A stretch of 10,809 nucleotides of DNA, from positions 1 to 10,809 of the forward strand of contig JAHDDM010000023.1 in the NCBI GenBank assembly GCA_020629355.1, read 5' to 3'. Positions 1 to 7,646 of this stretch are shown piece by piece. The notes under the pieces were generated by a model. That model was not told the DNA's origin. It did not search any database and worked only from the letters and a program-made list of their open reading frames with translations. Positions within the stretch are counted from its first letter, which is position 1, and the number at the start of each line of letters is the position of its first letter. The DNA is from Rhodospirillaceae bacterium. Its GTDB lineage: Bacteria; Pseudomonadota; Alphaproteobacteria; JABSOH01. Both the position numbers and the translations under genes were made by a program.

Positions 1-33
1 GCCGTAGCCATGACGATGACCCAAACCTAATTG
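1..33 (-). pseudogene. In-frame continuation of the Sel1-repeat gene beyond an amber codon
   Basis: Read on the minus strand directly after the TAG at 36-34, the 11 codons to the window edge translate as QLGLGHRHGYG with no stop. Together with the preceding GWSDAQ this recreates a Sel1 repeat core (DAQ-x-xLGxxxxxGxG), comparable to QAQYGLGQ and EAQAKLGELYAQGKG elsewhere in the same protein. The stop occupies the position usually held by Tyr, so one third-base change from TAC or TAT to TAG explains it. Either a nonsense mutation, a sequencing error or readthrough is possible. The stretch is short, so the call rests on the motif match and the preserved frame. Confidence 0.55.
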
Positions 34-3000
34 CTATTGGGCATCAGACCAACCAAGATGGGCAGCTTTTTCATAATAACTATAGCTGAGTTTCAGGTCT
101 TCTGGCAAGAGACCTTGCGTATCATACAGAGAGCCCAGTAAATGCCAAGCCTCGGCGTGATCGGAGTGTGCGGCGAGCAAAAGAAAGCCAGATGCCTTTT
201 CGGGGTCATGGACATCGGGATATTGCGTATCAGATAAAATCTTACCTAGCTGTAGCCACGCCCGTCCATCGCCATTATTGCCGGCGGTCTCAAGTATTTC
301 GAGGCTCTTTTGGACATTGGTTCTTGTGCCGCGTCCCACCAGATACATATTGGCGAGGTTAAACCCTGCCACTTCGTGGCCTTCGTTAAACAGCTTACGG
401 TACAGAGCAAAGGCTTTTTGGGGTTCTTCTTTGCCGCCAATACCACTATCATACGCCCAAGCCAGATACATTCTGCCGTCTCTGTCGCCAGATTTTGCTG
501 CCGTTTGCCAGAGCTTTCGTGCTTCAAGGGCAGCTTCGCCACCTTTTTGTGCCAGCATCTTCGCCAAGATAACGCGTGCGGGGTTTTGATCAAACGCAAT
601 AGCCTTGCGCAACCAAGCTTCAGATTCGCTAGGGTCTGTATCTGCCAAAAGCCGCCCTAACGCTGTGAAGGCTTTCGGCATACCTAGTCTTGCTGCAACC
701 CGATACCACTGCAACGCTGCTGTAGGTATTGCTTTCCAGGTAATGCCGTGTTCGGCATCGATAGCACGATCCCATACTGTCCAGGCAACGCCACGATGGT
801 ATTGATCCTTACGCACCGAACGGACAGGTTCAGAACTTGTTATCGGCAGGGGCAATTCCAGTTCCAAAGCAGCTTCAGTGATTCCGTTGACTATCGCGTT
901 GCCCAGAATACTGGCGCGCTGTTCGGGATTGGTTTCGTGTCGCCCAAGTGCAAAAGTTGCTTCCGTTGTATTAGCAGTCTGCCAGTGTTTTTTAGCCGCT
1001 TTTATGTCGCCGAAATGCCCTGCCAGATTACCGCGTAGAAATTCTGCCTCGTGGGGCTGTATCTCTGCCAGCGCATCAAGATACTGTCCCGCTTTGCGTC
1101 GATTGGCTTTCAAGTCAATCAGACTATAGCCCGTAGTGTGTATTTGCCCAAGATGTTGCAGGGCAATATACCGAATAAATAGGTCTTCGTTTGTCGCAAA
1201 TTGCTCCAGACGCTTCATTGCCTGTTGTGCAATATCAGCAGTGCCAAAGTACAAATTATGCAATACTAGACGTAGCTGTGCCAAAGGCAGGCTTTGTGCC
1301 TTGGCATAGAATCCCATCAGTTCAGCATCGGTGATTTTTGGGTTCAGGTATCGGCTTTCAGCGTAGATCAAGGCGGCCTGCTCGCTGCCTTGATCAATGG
1401 CCTGAAGCAGCAGTGCCTGCCGTTTTTCCTGATCGTGTGTCAAGCCATACAGACGTAAAGTTGCCTCGGCCTGACCACCGTCACTGGCCTGTTGGTAGAG
1501 ACGCATCACCTCTTCTTGCGGTGCATCACTCCGTGCCAGCAAGTTTGCAGCGGCAAAAGCTGCATTGACATGACCAGCCTCGGCGGCTTTGCGGAACAGA
1601 GCCAATGCTTGGCTGTCGTCCAGAGCAACACCCGTCCCGTGCTGATAGCGTTGCCCCATGCGATAGAAGCCTTCGGGATTGTTGCGCTCTACAAGCTGTT
1701 GATCAAGTAATAGCGATTCCTCTGGATTCCGCACCATCTGTATATCAGACAGCTGAATCATGGCGACTTCATCAAGATTAGCAACAAGTGTACGTAACCA
1801 ACGCACCTGCTCGGCTACATTGCCACTGTCTTTAGCCTGTTCTGCTAATGTGCGTTGCATGGATTGGTCGCCTTTTTCGGCAATCATGGTGTTCAATTTT
1901 TGTATTTTATGCGCGGATAATCCGTATTCTGCCGGATTCAGGCTATACTTTTTAGCCAAAACCAGCACGGACTGCAATGCTTCGGGGCTATTACCATCCA
2001 GTCCAGCAAAATAGGCTTTTAAGAGTGCTTTCGGCCTTTCACCTTGCTGCAATGCAGTCTCGAGCAGTGGCAGCAAAGCCTCTTCAATACCAAAATCATA
2101 GGCCGTTTGAAGATTTTGCCGTGCAAGATTAAGGTCTTTGCTGCCGCCCTGACCGCGCAATGCAAAAAGTCCGAGCCAGAAATGTGCTTTTGCGGCTTCT
2201 GCTGTATTGTTGCTAGCCTGTTGATACAGTGCCCGTGCGGTCTGTTGCGAGGCGACAACGCCGCGTCCATCGCGATACATCTCGGCGAGATGATAGGCGG
2301 CCTTGGGGATGCCGCCCTGTGCAGCACGTTGCAGATAATAGGCCGCAACCGTAAGATCAGCCTGTTTTTGTTGCAACATATATTGCCCTAATCCCCAGTC
2401 AGCGAGCAGCACACCATTTCGACTGGCTTCTTGCCACAAGGATACCGCCGTATCCATTGATTGCGGCACACCTTCACCACGGTAGAACAGCCAGCCAAGT
2501 TCAGCCTTCGCTGCTTGATGCCCTTGATCACTGGCCAGTCGCCATAGCCTTGCGGCCTCGGTTGGGTCATGGAATGCGCCAGAGGAATCCGCATGAATCT
2601 GTCCCAAGCCATACTGAGCCTGTGGGATACCCGCATTACTTGCGCTGGTGTAATATCGCATGGCCAATTCAAGGTTTTTACGCACGCCCTTGCCCTGTGC
2701 ATAAAGTTCCCCAAGTTTGGCCTGTGCTTCGGCCTGCCCCCCTTCGGCGGCAAAACGCAAATGGAATAATCGCAAGCTTTCTGCATCAATATCTGGCGAT
2801 TCAATCGGTACCAGATTACGCGCATACAGTTCTGATAGCGCATAATGGGCGGAAATATTGCCGTTCTCCGCCGATAGGCGCATCAGCTTAATCCCTACCC
2901 CTGTCTGTCCAGATTTCAGCAATTCGCTGGCATTCAGATACAGTTTCTGCCAATCATCATCCGCTGGAACAGGCTTTTGCTCAGGAATCAGCGTAACCTG

Positions 3001-3117
3001 AGACGGTGTATTGTTCTGAAGTTGACAGCCGGCTAAAAGCCCCGCTAAAACAAGACCAGAAATCATGTTAGGGGCGAATGGCCTGAGCTGTCTAAAGAAT
3101 TCTTGGTAATTTTGCAT
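34..3117 (-). CDS. Long Sel1-repeat (TPR-like) lipoprotein, probably interrupted by an in-frame stop
   Basis: Large alpha-solenoid lipoprotein. The frame is open up to an ATG at 3174. I prefer the ATG at 3117 (residue 20 of the longest frame) because it gives a normal lipoprotein signal: a basic n-region, a hydrophobic MISGLVLAGLLAGC core and a lipobox L-A-G-C with Cys at residue 50 of the longest frame. An inner ATG at 3066 would leave no charged n-region. None of the three has a clear Shine-Dalgarno sequence. Sel1-type repeats (motifs such as AQAKLGELYAQGKGV) occur in three blocks, roughly residues 85-345, 500-600 and 800-1046 of the longest frame, separated by degenerate helical sequence. 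Such proteins usually act as scaffolds in the envelope; AlgK is one example, but nothing here shows an exopolysaccharide role. The stop TAG at 34-36 falls inside a repeat, and the repeat pattern continues in frame to base 1, so the gene probably extends out of the window. The family call is firm; the specific function is unknown. Confidence 0.85.
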   Translation of the reverse strand: MQNYQEFFRQLRPFAPNMISGLVLAGLLAGCQLQNNTPSQVTLIPEQKPVPADDDWQKLYLNASELLKSGQTGVGIKLMRLSAENGNISAHYALSELYARNLVPIESPDIDAESLRLFHLRFAAEGGQAEAQAKLGELYAQGKGVRKNLELAMRYYTSASNAGIPQAQYGLGQIHADSSGAFHDPTEAARLWRLASDQGHQAAKAELGWLFYRGEGVPQSMDTAVSLWQEASRNGVLLADWGLGQYMLQQKQADLTVAAYYLQRAAQGGIPKAAYHLAEMYRDGRGVVASQQTARALYQQASNNTAEAAKAHFWLGLFALRGQGGSKDLNLARQNLQTAYDFGIEEALLPLLETALQQGERPKALLKAYFAGLDGNSPEALQSVLVLAKKYSLNPAEYGLSAHKIQKLNTMIAEKGDQSMQRTLAEQAKDSGNVAEQVRWLRTLVANLDEVAMIQLSDIQMVRNPEESLLLDQQLVERNNPEGFYRMGQRYQHGTGVALDDSQALALFRKAAEAGHVNAAFAAANLLARSDAPQEEVMRLYQQASDGGQAEATLRLYGLTHDQEKRQALLLQAIDQGSEQAALIYAESRYLNPKITDAELMGFYAKAQSLPLAQLRLVLHNLYFGTADIAQQAMKRLEQFATNEDLFIRYIALQHLGQIHTTGYSLIDLKANRRKAGQYLDALAEIQPHEAEFLRGNLAGHFGDIKAAKKHWQTANTTEATFALGRHETNPEQRASILGNAIVNGITEAALELELPLPITSSEPVRSVRKDQYHRGVAWTVWDRAIDAEHGITWKAIPTAALQWYRVAARLGMPKAFTALGRLLADTDPSESEAWLRKAIAFDQNPARVILAKMLAQKGGEAALEARKLWQTAAKSGDRDGRMYLAWAYDSGIGGKEEPQKAFALYRKLFNEGHEVAGFNLANMYLVGRGTRTNVQKSLEILETAGNNGDGRAWLQLGKILSDTQYPDVHDPEKASGFLLLAAHSDHAEAWHLLGSLYDTQGLLPEDLKLSYSYYEKAAHLGWSDAQ

Positions 3118-3185
3118 AAGGGTGCTTGATTTTTTGATATGGGCGTGGTGAACACGTTCTAGGCTTTGTAACATAAAATGGGTGT
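3118..3185. promoter_or_regulatory. Short divergent region between the Sel1 lipoprotein gene and yggT
   Basis: Only 68 bp separate the preferred start of the lipoprotein gene (3117, minus strand) from yggT (3186, plus strand), and 11 bp if the longer lipoprotein start at 3174 is used. Both promoters must therefore overlap each other or lie inside the neighbouring reading frames. AT-rich stretches such as TTTTTTGATA around 3130 and TAACATAAAA around 3169 could serve as promoter parts, but I see no well-spaced -35/-10 pair. The call rests on geometry alone. Confidence 0.3.
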
Positions 3186-3470
3186 ATGATGAATTCTCTT
3201 CTTATGTTGATCGACAGTATTTTACAGCTCTATAGTTGGGCGGTGATTCTGGTGGCTGTCATCAGCTGGTTGGTGGCCTTTGAGGTCGTCAATCCGAGCA
3301 ATCGTTTCGTCTATATGGCGATGAATTTTCTGTACCGTATTACCGAACCTGTCTTAGCACCTATTCGTCGCCTACTACCACAGATGGGCGGCATAGATTT
3401 ATCACCGATTGTTGTGCTATTAGGTATTGTTTTTATCCGTAGCTTGCTGGTGGAATACTGGCCGCGCTAG
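3186..3470 (+). CDS. yggT: YggT-family integral membrane protein
   Basis: Small inner-membrane protein of 94 residues, the usual length for single-domain YggT proteins. Two hydrophobic segments are visible, near residues 4-30 and 70-90. They flank the family-typical loop with NPSNRFVYMAMNFLYRITEPVLAPIRRLLPQMGGIDLSP, of which the E-P-x-L-x-P-I-R-R and G-G-I-D-x-S-P parts are diagnostic. The molecular role of YggT is poorly defined; the family has been linked to osmotic tolerance and to cell-envelope or division functions. The start may be the ATG at 3186 or the adjacent one at 3189; a weak GGGTG precedes them. The gene is divergent from the Sel1 lipoprotein gene. Its stop codon lies immediately beside the left end of the inverted-repeat element at 3471. 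Identity is secure, function only loosely known. Confidence 0.9.
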   Translation: MMNSLLMLIDSILQLYSWAVILVAVISWLVAFEVVNPSNRFVYMAMNFLYRITEPVLAPIRRLLPQMGGIDLSPIVVLLGIVFIRSLLVEYWPR

Positions 3471-3490
3471 TTGGACACCTCTAAAAACCT
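3471..3490 (+). repeat. Left terminal inverted repeat of the MITE-like element
   Basis: TTGGACACCTCTAAAAACCT, pairing with 3644-3663 at 18 of 20 positions. It begins directly after the yggT stop codon. Confidence 0.6.
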
Positions 3491-3643
3491 ATCTTTCGTG
3501 TATCTAAAGTCAAATCACTCATGTCACATCCTCAAATACCCTAGGGTCAGGTGCTCAATTTTATGATTTAACGAAGCTTCATCCCGCGAATTCTGTTCGG
3601 GGGTAAGATGATGCGCCAAAATACAGTTCTGCATCGAAATCTT

Positions 3644-3663
3644 AGGTCTTTAGAGGTATCCAA
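3644..3663 (-). repeat. Right terminal inverted repeat of the MITE-like element
   Basis: AGGTCTTTAGAGGTATCCAA on the plus strand, the inverted partner of 3471-3490. It ends 29 bp upstream of the folD start, so it lies in the likely folD leader or promoter region. Confidence 0.6.
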
Positions 3664-3675
3664 CAATAACAAACA

Positions 3676-3685
3676 CAGGGAAAGA
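3676..3685 (+). promoter_or_regulatory. Probable folD ribosome-binding site
   Basis: A purine-rich CAGGGAAAG precedes the ATG at 3693 with an AGGGA core about 11 bases upstream. It is one of the few recognisable Shine-Dalgarno-like signals in this window and supports the chosen folD start. Confidence 0.45.
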
Positions 3686-3692
3686 AACCAAA

Positions 3693-4577
3693 ATGTCTGC
3701 AAAACTCATTGATGGTAAAGCCAGTGCTGGTCGGGTTCGTGGTCGTATCGGCGATTTTGTCGCCACTTTATCAGGACGCAAACCTGGCCTGGCGGTGGTG
3801 CTGGTTGGACAAGACCCTGCCAGCCAAGTCTATGTCCGCAACAAGAAACGCGCGGTAGAAGAGGCGGGAATGTTGAGCCGCGAGCATCAATTACCAGAGA
3901 ACACTTCTGAGAAAGACCTGCTTGGGCTGGTACAACAGCTGAATGCGGATCCAGCGATTGATGGTATTCTGGTGCAACTGCCTTTACCAGAACATTTGAA
4001 CGCTGATCTGGTGATTGACACCATTGACCCAAGCAAAGACGTCGATGGTTTTCATATCATCAATGCGGGTAAAATCGCTGTGGGAGACCCCTCGGCTCTT
4101 GTGCCCTGTACCCCCTATGGCTGTCTGGTGATGCTGAATGAATTAGGCCATAAGCTCGCTGGACAGGATGCGGTGGTGATGGGGCGCTCGAACATTGTCG
4201 GCAAGCCCATGGCTTCACTGTTGCTGTCACAAAGCTGCACGGTCACCATTGTGCATTCGCGTACCAAAAATCTCGCGGAGACTTGTCGCCGTGCTGACAT
4301 TCTGGTGGCAGCCGTTGGGCGGCCTGAAATGGTGATCGGCAATTGGGTCAAGCCTGGGGCAACGGTGATTGATGTTGGCATCAACCGAATTGAGACCCCT
4401 GAAGGCAAAACCAAACTTGTCGGTGACGTGCATTTTGAATCCGCTAGTAAGGTTGCAGGTGCGATTACTCCTGTTCCTGGTGGGGTAGGTCCTATGACTA
4501 TCGCGATGCTGTTGCAGAATACGCTACGCACTTTCTGTCTTCGCGAAGGAGTTGCGACTCCAGACTGGCTGATATAG
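3693..4577 (+). CDS. folD: Bifunctional methylenetetrahydrofolate dehydrogenase / methenyltetrahydrofolate cyclohydrolase
   Basis: Cytosolic enzyme of folate one-carbon metabolism. It oxidises 5,10-methylene-THF to methenyl-THF with NADP+ and hydrolyses that to 10-formyl-THF. The 294-residue length is typical. The substrate-side domain carries the YVRNK motif with catalytic Lys at residue 51, VQLPLP with Gln95, and KDVDGFH with Asp118. The Rossmann domain carries GRSNIVGKP (164-172), HSRT (188-191) and VDVGINR-like VIDVGINR (225-232). The C-terminal signature PGGVGPMT is at 262-269. All catalytic residues are present, so the protein should be active. The sequence style ([16 protein letters not shown]) is alphaproteobacterial in my judgement. 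The transglycosylase gene follows after 2 bp, implying co-transcription. The inverted-repeat element sits just upstream and may influence its promoter. Confidence 0.97.
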   Translation: MSAKLIDGKASAGRVRGRIGDFVATLSGRKPGLAVVLVGQDPASQVYVRNKKRAVEEAGMLSREHQLPENTSEKDLLGLVQQLNADPAIDGILVQLPLPEHLNADLVIDTIDPSKDVDGFHIINAGKIAVGDPSALVPCTPYGCLVMLNELGHKLAGQDAVVMGRSNIVGKPMASLLLSQSCTVTIVHSRTKNLAETCRRADILVAAVGRPEMVIGNWVKPGATVIDVGINRIETPEGKTKLVGDVHFESASKVAGAITPVPGGVGPMTIAMLLQNTLRTFCLREGVATPDWLI

Positions 4578-4579
4578 AC

Positions 4580-6349
4580 ATGCCCTATTGTCGTTATTTT
4601 GCCAGTTTCTTTCTGGCCTTTTTGCTCTGTGGTGCGGCTCAGGCGAATGATTTTACAACAGAACTATTTGCGCCATATACATTGCATCCAGCCATTGATG
4701 GGCAAGAGCATGAATTGAGCCTGTTAGATTCTGCTGAACGGGCATTGTATCATCGTATTTTTCGCCTTCAAGAAAATGCCCACTGGTCACAGGCCGATAA
4801 GTTCATTGCGCAAGTGACGAATCCTGTCCTGATGGGGCATGTCCGCTTTCAGCGTCTGATGCACCCAAAGGGCTATCGGTCAACATTTGCTGAACTTGCA
4901 GACTGGCTTGATGATTATGCTGATTTACCTGGTGCAGAGCGTGTCTATCGTCTGGCCAAGAAACGTCGTCCTGGCGGGAATAATCGTACACTTACTCCGC
5001 CGCGTACCGAGATTCAGATTAGTGACAGTCCTGCACAGCCAAAAATAACCGAAACAAAAACAAGCGATCCTGCCTCACATGTTGCGACAAATATTCTACA
5101 GCAGGTGGCGCATCATATTAAAAATGGGCAAGTCACCGTGGCCTTGAATCGCTTGCGCCAGAGAGCCTGGCGTTCCAAATTGACCGACCAGCAATTCGTT
5201 CAGGCATTGGGTCATATCGCCAAAGGCTACGTTATTTATGACCGAGATACCAAAGCGATAGCGGTTGCGGATGAAGCCTTGAGGATTGATGCAAACTATC
5301 CCGCGCAAGCCTACTGGTGGGCAGGTCTTGCTGCATGGCGGATACAGGACTATGCAACGGCGGCAGAGTTCTTTATTTTCCTTGGCAATAACCCTGATGC
5401 CGAACCCGATATAGCTGCTGCCGCAAGTTTTTGGGGTTGGCGTGCTGCCATGCGTCTTGGACAGATTACCAAAGCCCACACCGCCCTGTTGCAGGCAAGC
5501 AAAGACGGCTACAGTTTTTATGGTCAACTCGCACGTCATGCTTTGGGCGTACCTGATGCATTCGACTGGAATCTGCAAGCGGATGTTCCTGCGGCGAAAA
5601 AACTTATTGCGGCGCATCCCGTATTACAGCGCATTTTGGCACTGGCAGAGGTTGGCGAATATGGTCTTGCGCAAGCAGAATTTGCCCAAATTCGTTTTAA
5701 TGAAACGCAAAAGAATCTTTCAGTGGTGATGTTCGTTGCGGACAGAGCAGGACTTGCCAATGCCGTGATTGATCTTGGCAAAAAACAGCGGAAAAAATCG
5801 GGGACATGGTATGATATTAGCCGATACCCGATTCCGCGCTGGCAGTTTATCGACAGTTATTCTATTGATCGTGCTTTGCTTTTTGCTTTAATTCGACAAG
5901 AATCACTTTTTACGGTTAATGCAAAGAGTAGCGCTTCAGCACGGGGTCTGATGCAGATTATGCCTGCTACAGCACGGTTAATGCAGAAACGCCTGAAGAT
6001 GCCTCTTGGCAACCATTATGATCCGGCAATCAACCTAACCTTGGGACAGGAATATCTGCAATATCTGTTGCGCCTACCTGAGATTAATTACAATCTCATC
6101 TATACTTTGGCAGGGTATAATGCTGGACCAGGCCGCTTGCGAGACTGGCGGAAAAAATCCGATCTTCACAATGATCCCTTGCTGTTTATCGAGACCATTC
6201 CAGTGCGCGAAACCAGACACTATATTGAAATTGTCCTCAGCAACCTGTGGATTTACCGCAAACGCTTGCAACAGCCCACGCCAAGTTTAGAGATGCTGCT
6301 GGAAGGCAAATGGCCTATCTATCAACGTTTTGATTTATCGCCTTCATAG
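4580..6349 (+). CDS. Soluble lytic murein transglycosylase (Slt family), periplasmic
   Basis: Cleaves the MurNAc-GlcNAc bond of peptidoglycan to form 1,6-anhydro-muropeptides. A Sec signal peptide is seen at residues 1-22 (hydrophobic FASFFLAFLLCGAAQA, likely cleavage after AQA), so the enzyme acts in the periplasm. Residues 50-410 form a helical superhelical domain with tetratricopeptide-like pairs, as in Slt70. Residues about 160-180 look like a polar linker. The catalytic SLT domain spans about 425-560, with the catalytic Glu at 441 in IRQESLF, GLMQIMP at 456-462 and AGYNAGPGRL at 511-520. At 589 residues it is a little shorter than E. coli Slt70. The start follows the folD stop by 2 bp without its own Shine-Dalgarno sequence, so translation is probably coupled. 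The 3' end overlaps the convergent glmM stop codon by 6 bp, and there is no obvious terminator. Confidence 0.93.
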   Translation: MPYCRYFASFFLAFLLCGAAQANDFTTELFAPYTLHPAIDGQEHELSLLDSAERALYHRIFRLQENAHWSQADKFIAQVTNPVLMGHVRFQRLMHPKGYRSTFAELADWLDDYADLPGAERVYRLAKKRRPGGNNRTLTPPRTEIQISDSPAQPKITETKTSDPASHVATNILQQVAHHIKNGQVTVALNRLRQRAWRSKLTDQQFVQALGHIAKGYVIYDRDTKAIAVADEALRIDANYPAQAYWWAGLAAWRIQDYATAAEFFIFLGNNPDAEPDIAAAASFWGWRAAMRLGQITKAHTALLQASKDGYSFYGQLARHALGVPDAFDWNLQADVPAAKKLIAAHPVLQRILALAEVGEYGLAQAEFAQIRFNETQKNLSVVMFVADRAGLANAVIDLGKKQRKKSGTWYDISRYPIPRWQFIDSYSIDRALLFALIRQESLFTVNAKSSASARGLMQIMPATARLMQKRLKMPLGNHYDPAINLTLGQEYLQYLLRLPEINYNLIYTLAGYNAGPGRLRDWRKKSDLHNDPLLFIETIPVRETRHYIEIVLSNLWIYRKRLQQPTPSLEMLLEGKWPIYQRFDLSPS

Positions 6350-7646
6350 AGATTGCGCTATAAACTGCACTGCCTTATCTGCCGTTTCTGCCTCTTCAGC
6401 CTGTGCCATGATGCGTAAAATTGGCTCAGTACCTGAAGGCCGCACCAGAACTTGTCCAACCGAACCCACCAGCCTTTCAGCCTCTACAATAGCAGAAGAT
6501 AAATCAATATCCCCAGCAGGCATTGGGATATTGACCATCTTTTGCACCAGTGCCTCAAAGGTCTGTCCGATATGACTTGCGGGGATGTCTTGCGTCTGTA
6601 AAACTTGCAGGAGTTGCAGTGCGGACAATATGCCGTCTCCGCTCATGCCGTGATCACGGAAAATCATATGACCAGATTGCTCGCCACCAAAGCGCGCACC
6701 CGTTTCACGCATCCGTGCAATGACATGGCGGTCTCCTACGGCAGTACGGTGTACTGCAACGCCCCTTTCTGCCAAGAAACGATCCATGCCCTTATTGCTC
6801 ATCACTGTGCAGACAAGTTCACCGTGGAAGCCTTCGTGCGTGACCCAATGTTGGCAAATTGCTGCCATAATCTGATCACCATCAAGGACATTGCCCTGTT
6901 CATCCACGGCAATCAGACGATCCCCGTCACCATCAAAGGCCAGTCCTATATCGGCCTGTTTTTCCAATACTTTAGCGCATAAAGCCTCAAGATGTGTTGC
7001 GCCGCAATACAGGTTGATGTTCTGTCCATTCGGTTCATTATGCAGAACAGTAAATTCCTCTGGTGCGAGTGTTTCAAACAAATCTGGTGCCGCGCGATAT
7101 GTCGCCCCGTGGGCGCAATCAAGGACAATTTTACGCCCTGAAAGGCTAAAATCTTTCGGTACGCTTTGGCGTACCTGTGTAACATAATCTGCTCTGGCAT
7201 CGTGGCTGTGTGATGCCTGCCCAAAGGTTTTACTCTTGCTGGAACAAATATCGCCGATATGTGCGCTGATGTTGTCCTGTTCCTGATTGGACAGTTTCTG
7301 CCCGTTGCGGTTAAAGATTTTAATGCCGTTATCTTGCCAGGGATTGTGTGAAGCGGTGAGCATAATCCCCAAGTCTGCTTGATGTTTCTGCACCAAAAAC
7401 GGAATGGCTGGTGTGGGAATCGGGCCAGTGGATATCGACCCCTTCCGAGATCAACCCTGAGGCCAAAGCCGTTTCGAGCATATAGCCAGAGGCGCGGGTG
7501 TCTTTGCCAATAATGACCCGCGCGGGACGTGTCGGCAGAAGCTTTTGCGCAAGGGTACGCGCCAAGGCCAGTACGGTCTCGCTATCCATGGGGGCTTGAT
7601 TGGCGACACCACGTATGCCATCTGTACCAAAGAGTGCTTTCGTCAT
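6344..7646 (-). pseudogene. glmM: Phosphoglucosamine mutase, split by a frameshift
   Basis: GlmM converts glucosamine-6-phosphate to glucosamine-1-phosphate on the route to UDP-GlcNAc. The N-terminal piece (7646 to about 7428) starts [13 protein letters not shown] and includes [13 protein letters not shown]. Its frame then gives a non-homologous tail ([10 protein letters not shown]...) ending near 7329. The frame shifts at about 7427-7430. The second frame (7426 to 6344) resumes exactly with [21 protein letters not shown], then the phosphoserine loop [13 protein letters not shown], the metal site DGDGDR, GEQSGH and the phosphate loop RPSGTEP. Family alignment from memory suggests about 5 bases are missing, although one extra or two missing bases also restore the frame. 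Repaired, the protein would be about 434-435 residues, close to the usual length. GlmM is normally essential, so an assembly or read error is a serious alternative. The start overlaps the cobK stop as ATGA. Confidence 0.9.

Larger units (their letters stand above)
3471..3663. mobile_element. 193-bp inverted-repeat element, MITE-like
   Basis: The left end TTGGACACCTCTAAAAACCT (3471-3490) is the inverted complement of the right end AGGTCTTTAGAGGTATCCAA (3644-3663), with 18 of 20 positions matching. The outermost G/C pair at 3470/3664 also matches, and a further TTTCG lies inside each arm with a one-base shift. The segment fills almost the whole yggT-folD gap and has no transposase gene. Size, terminal repeats and lack of coding capacity fit a miniature inverted-repeat transposable element. 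CTAG just left of the element (3467-3470) resembles targets of IS5-type elements, but there is no matching duplication on the right, so family and target duplication are unresolved. Inside are two short palindromes, ACCCTAGGGT (3538-3547) and GAAGCTTC (3573-3580). Alternatively it is a decayed insertion sequence reduced to its ends. Confidence 0.55.

Noticed and set aside
2388-2891. Overlapping 144- to 151-codon open frames on both strands within the Sel1 gene
   Set aside because: Composition is odd (rich in Arg, Cys, His), no family resemblance, and they lie wholly inside a gene with clear repeat motifs.
3538-3547. Palindrome ACCCTAGGGT as a regulator operator
   Set aside because: It lies within the MITE-like element with no adjacent promoter or regulator gene, and a 10-bp palindrome can occur by chance.
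3471-3663. Reading the inverted repeats as a rho-independent terminator of yggT
   Set aside because: The arms are more than 150 bp apart, AT-rich, and not followed by a T-run; a terminator stem would be compact.
4542-4552. GAAGGAG near the folD end as the transglycosylase ribosome-binding site
   Set aside because: It is about 30 bases upstream of the ATG at 4580, too far for normal initiation; coupling to folD translation is more likely.
5096-5617. 173-codon minus-strand frame inside the transglycosylase gene
   Set aside because: The plus strand there encodes a coherent helical domain of a recognised family, and the minus frame shows no domain and many Cys residues.
6605-6982. Plus-strand 125-codon frame antisense to glmM
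   Set aside because: It mirrors conserved GlmM motifs read on the other strand and has no recognisable protein features.
7329-7430. Programmed ribosomal frameshifting in glmM
   Set aside because: No slippery heptamer, upstream Shine-Dalgarno stimulator or evident hairpin at the shift point, and the family is not known to use recoding.
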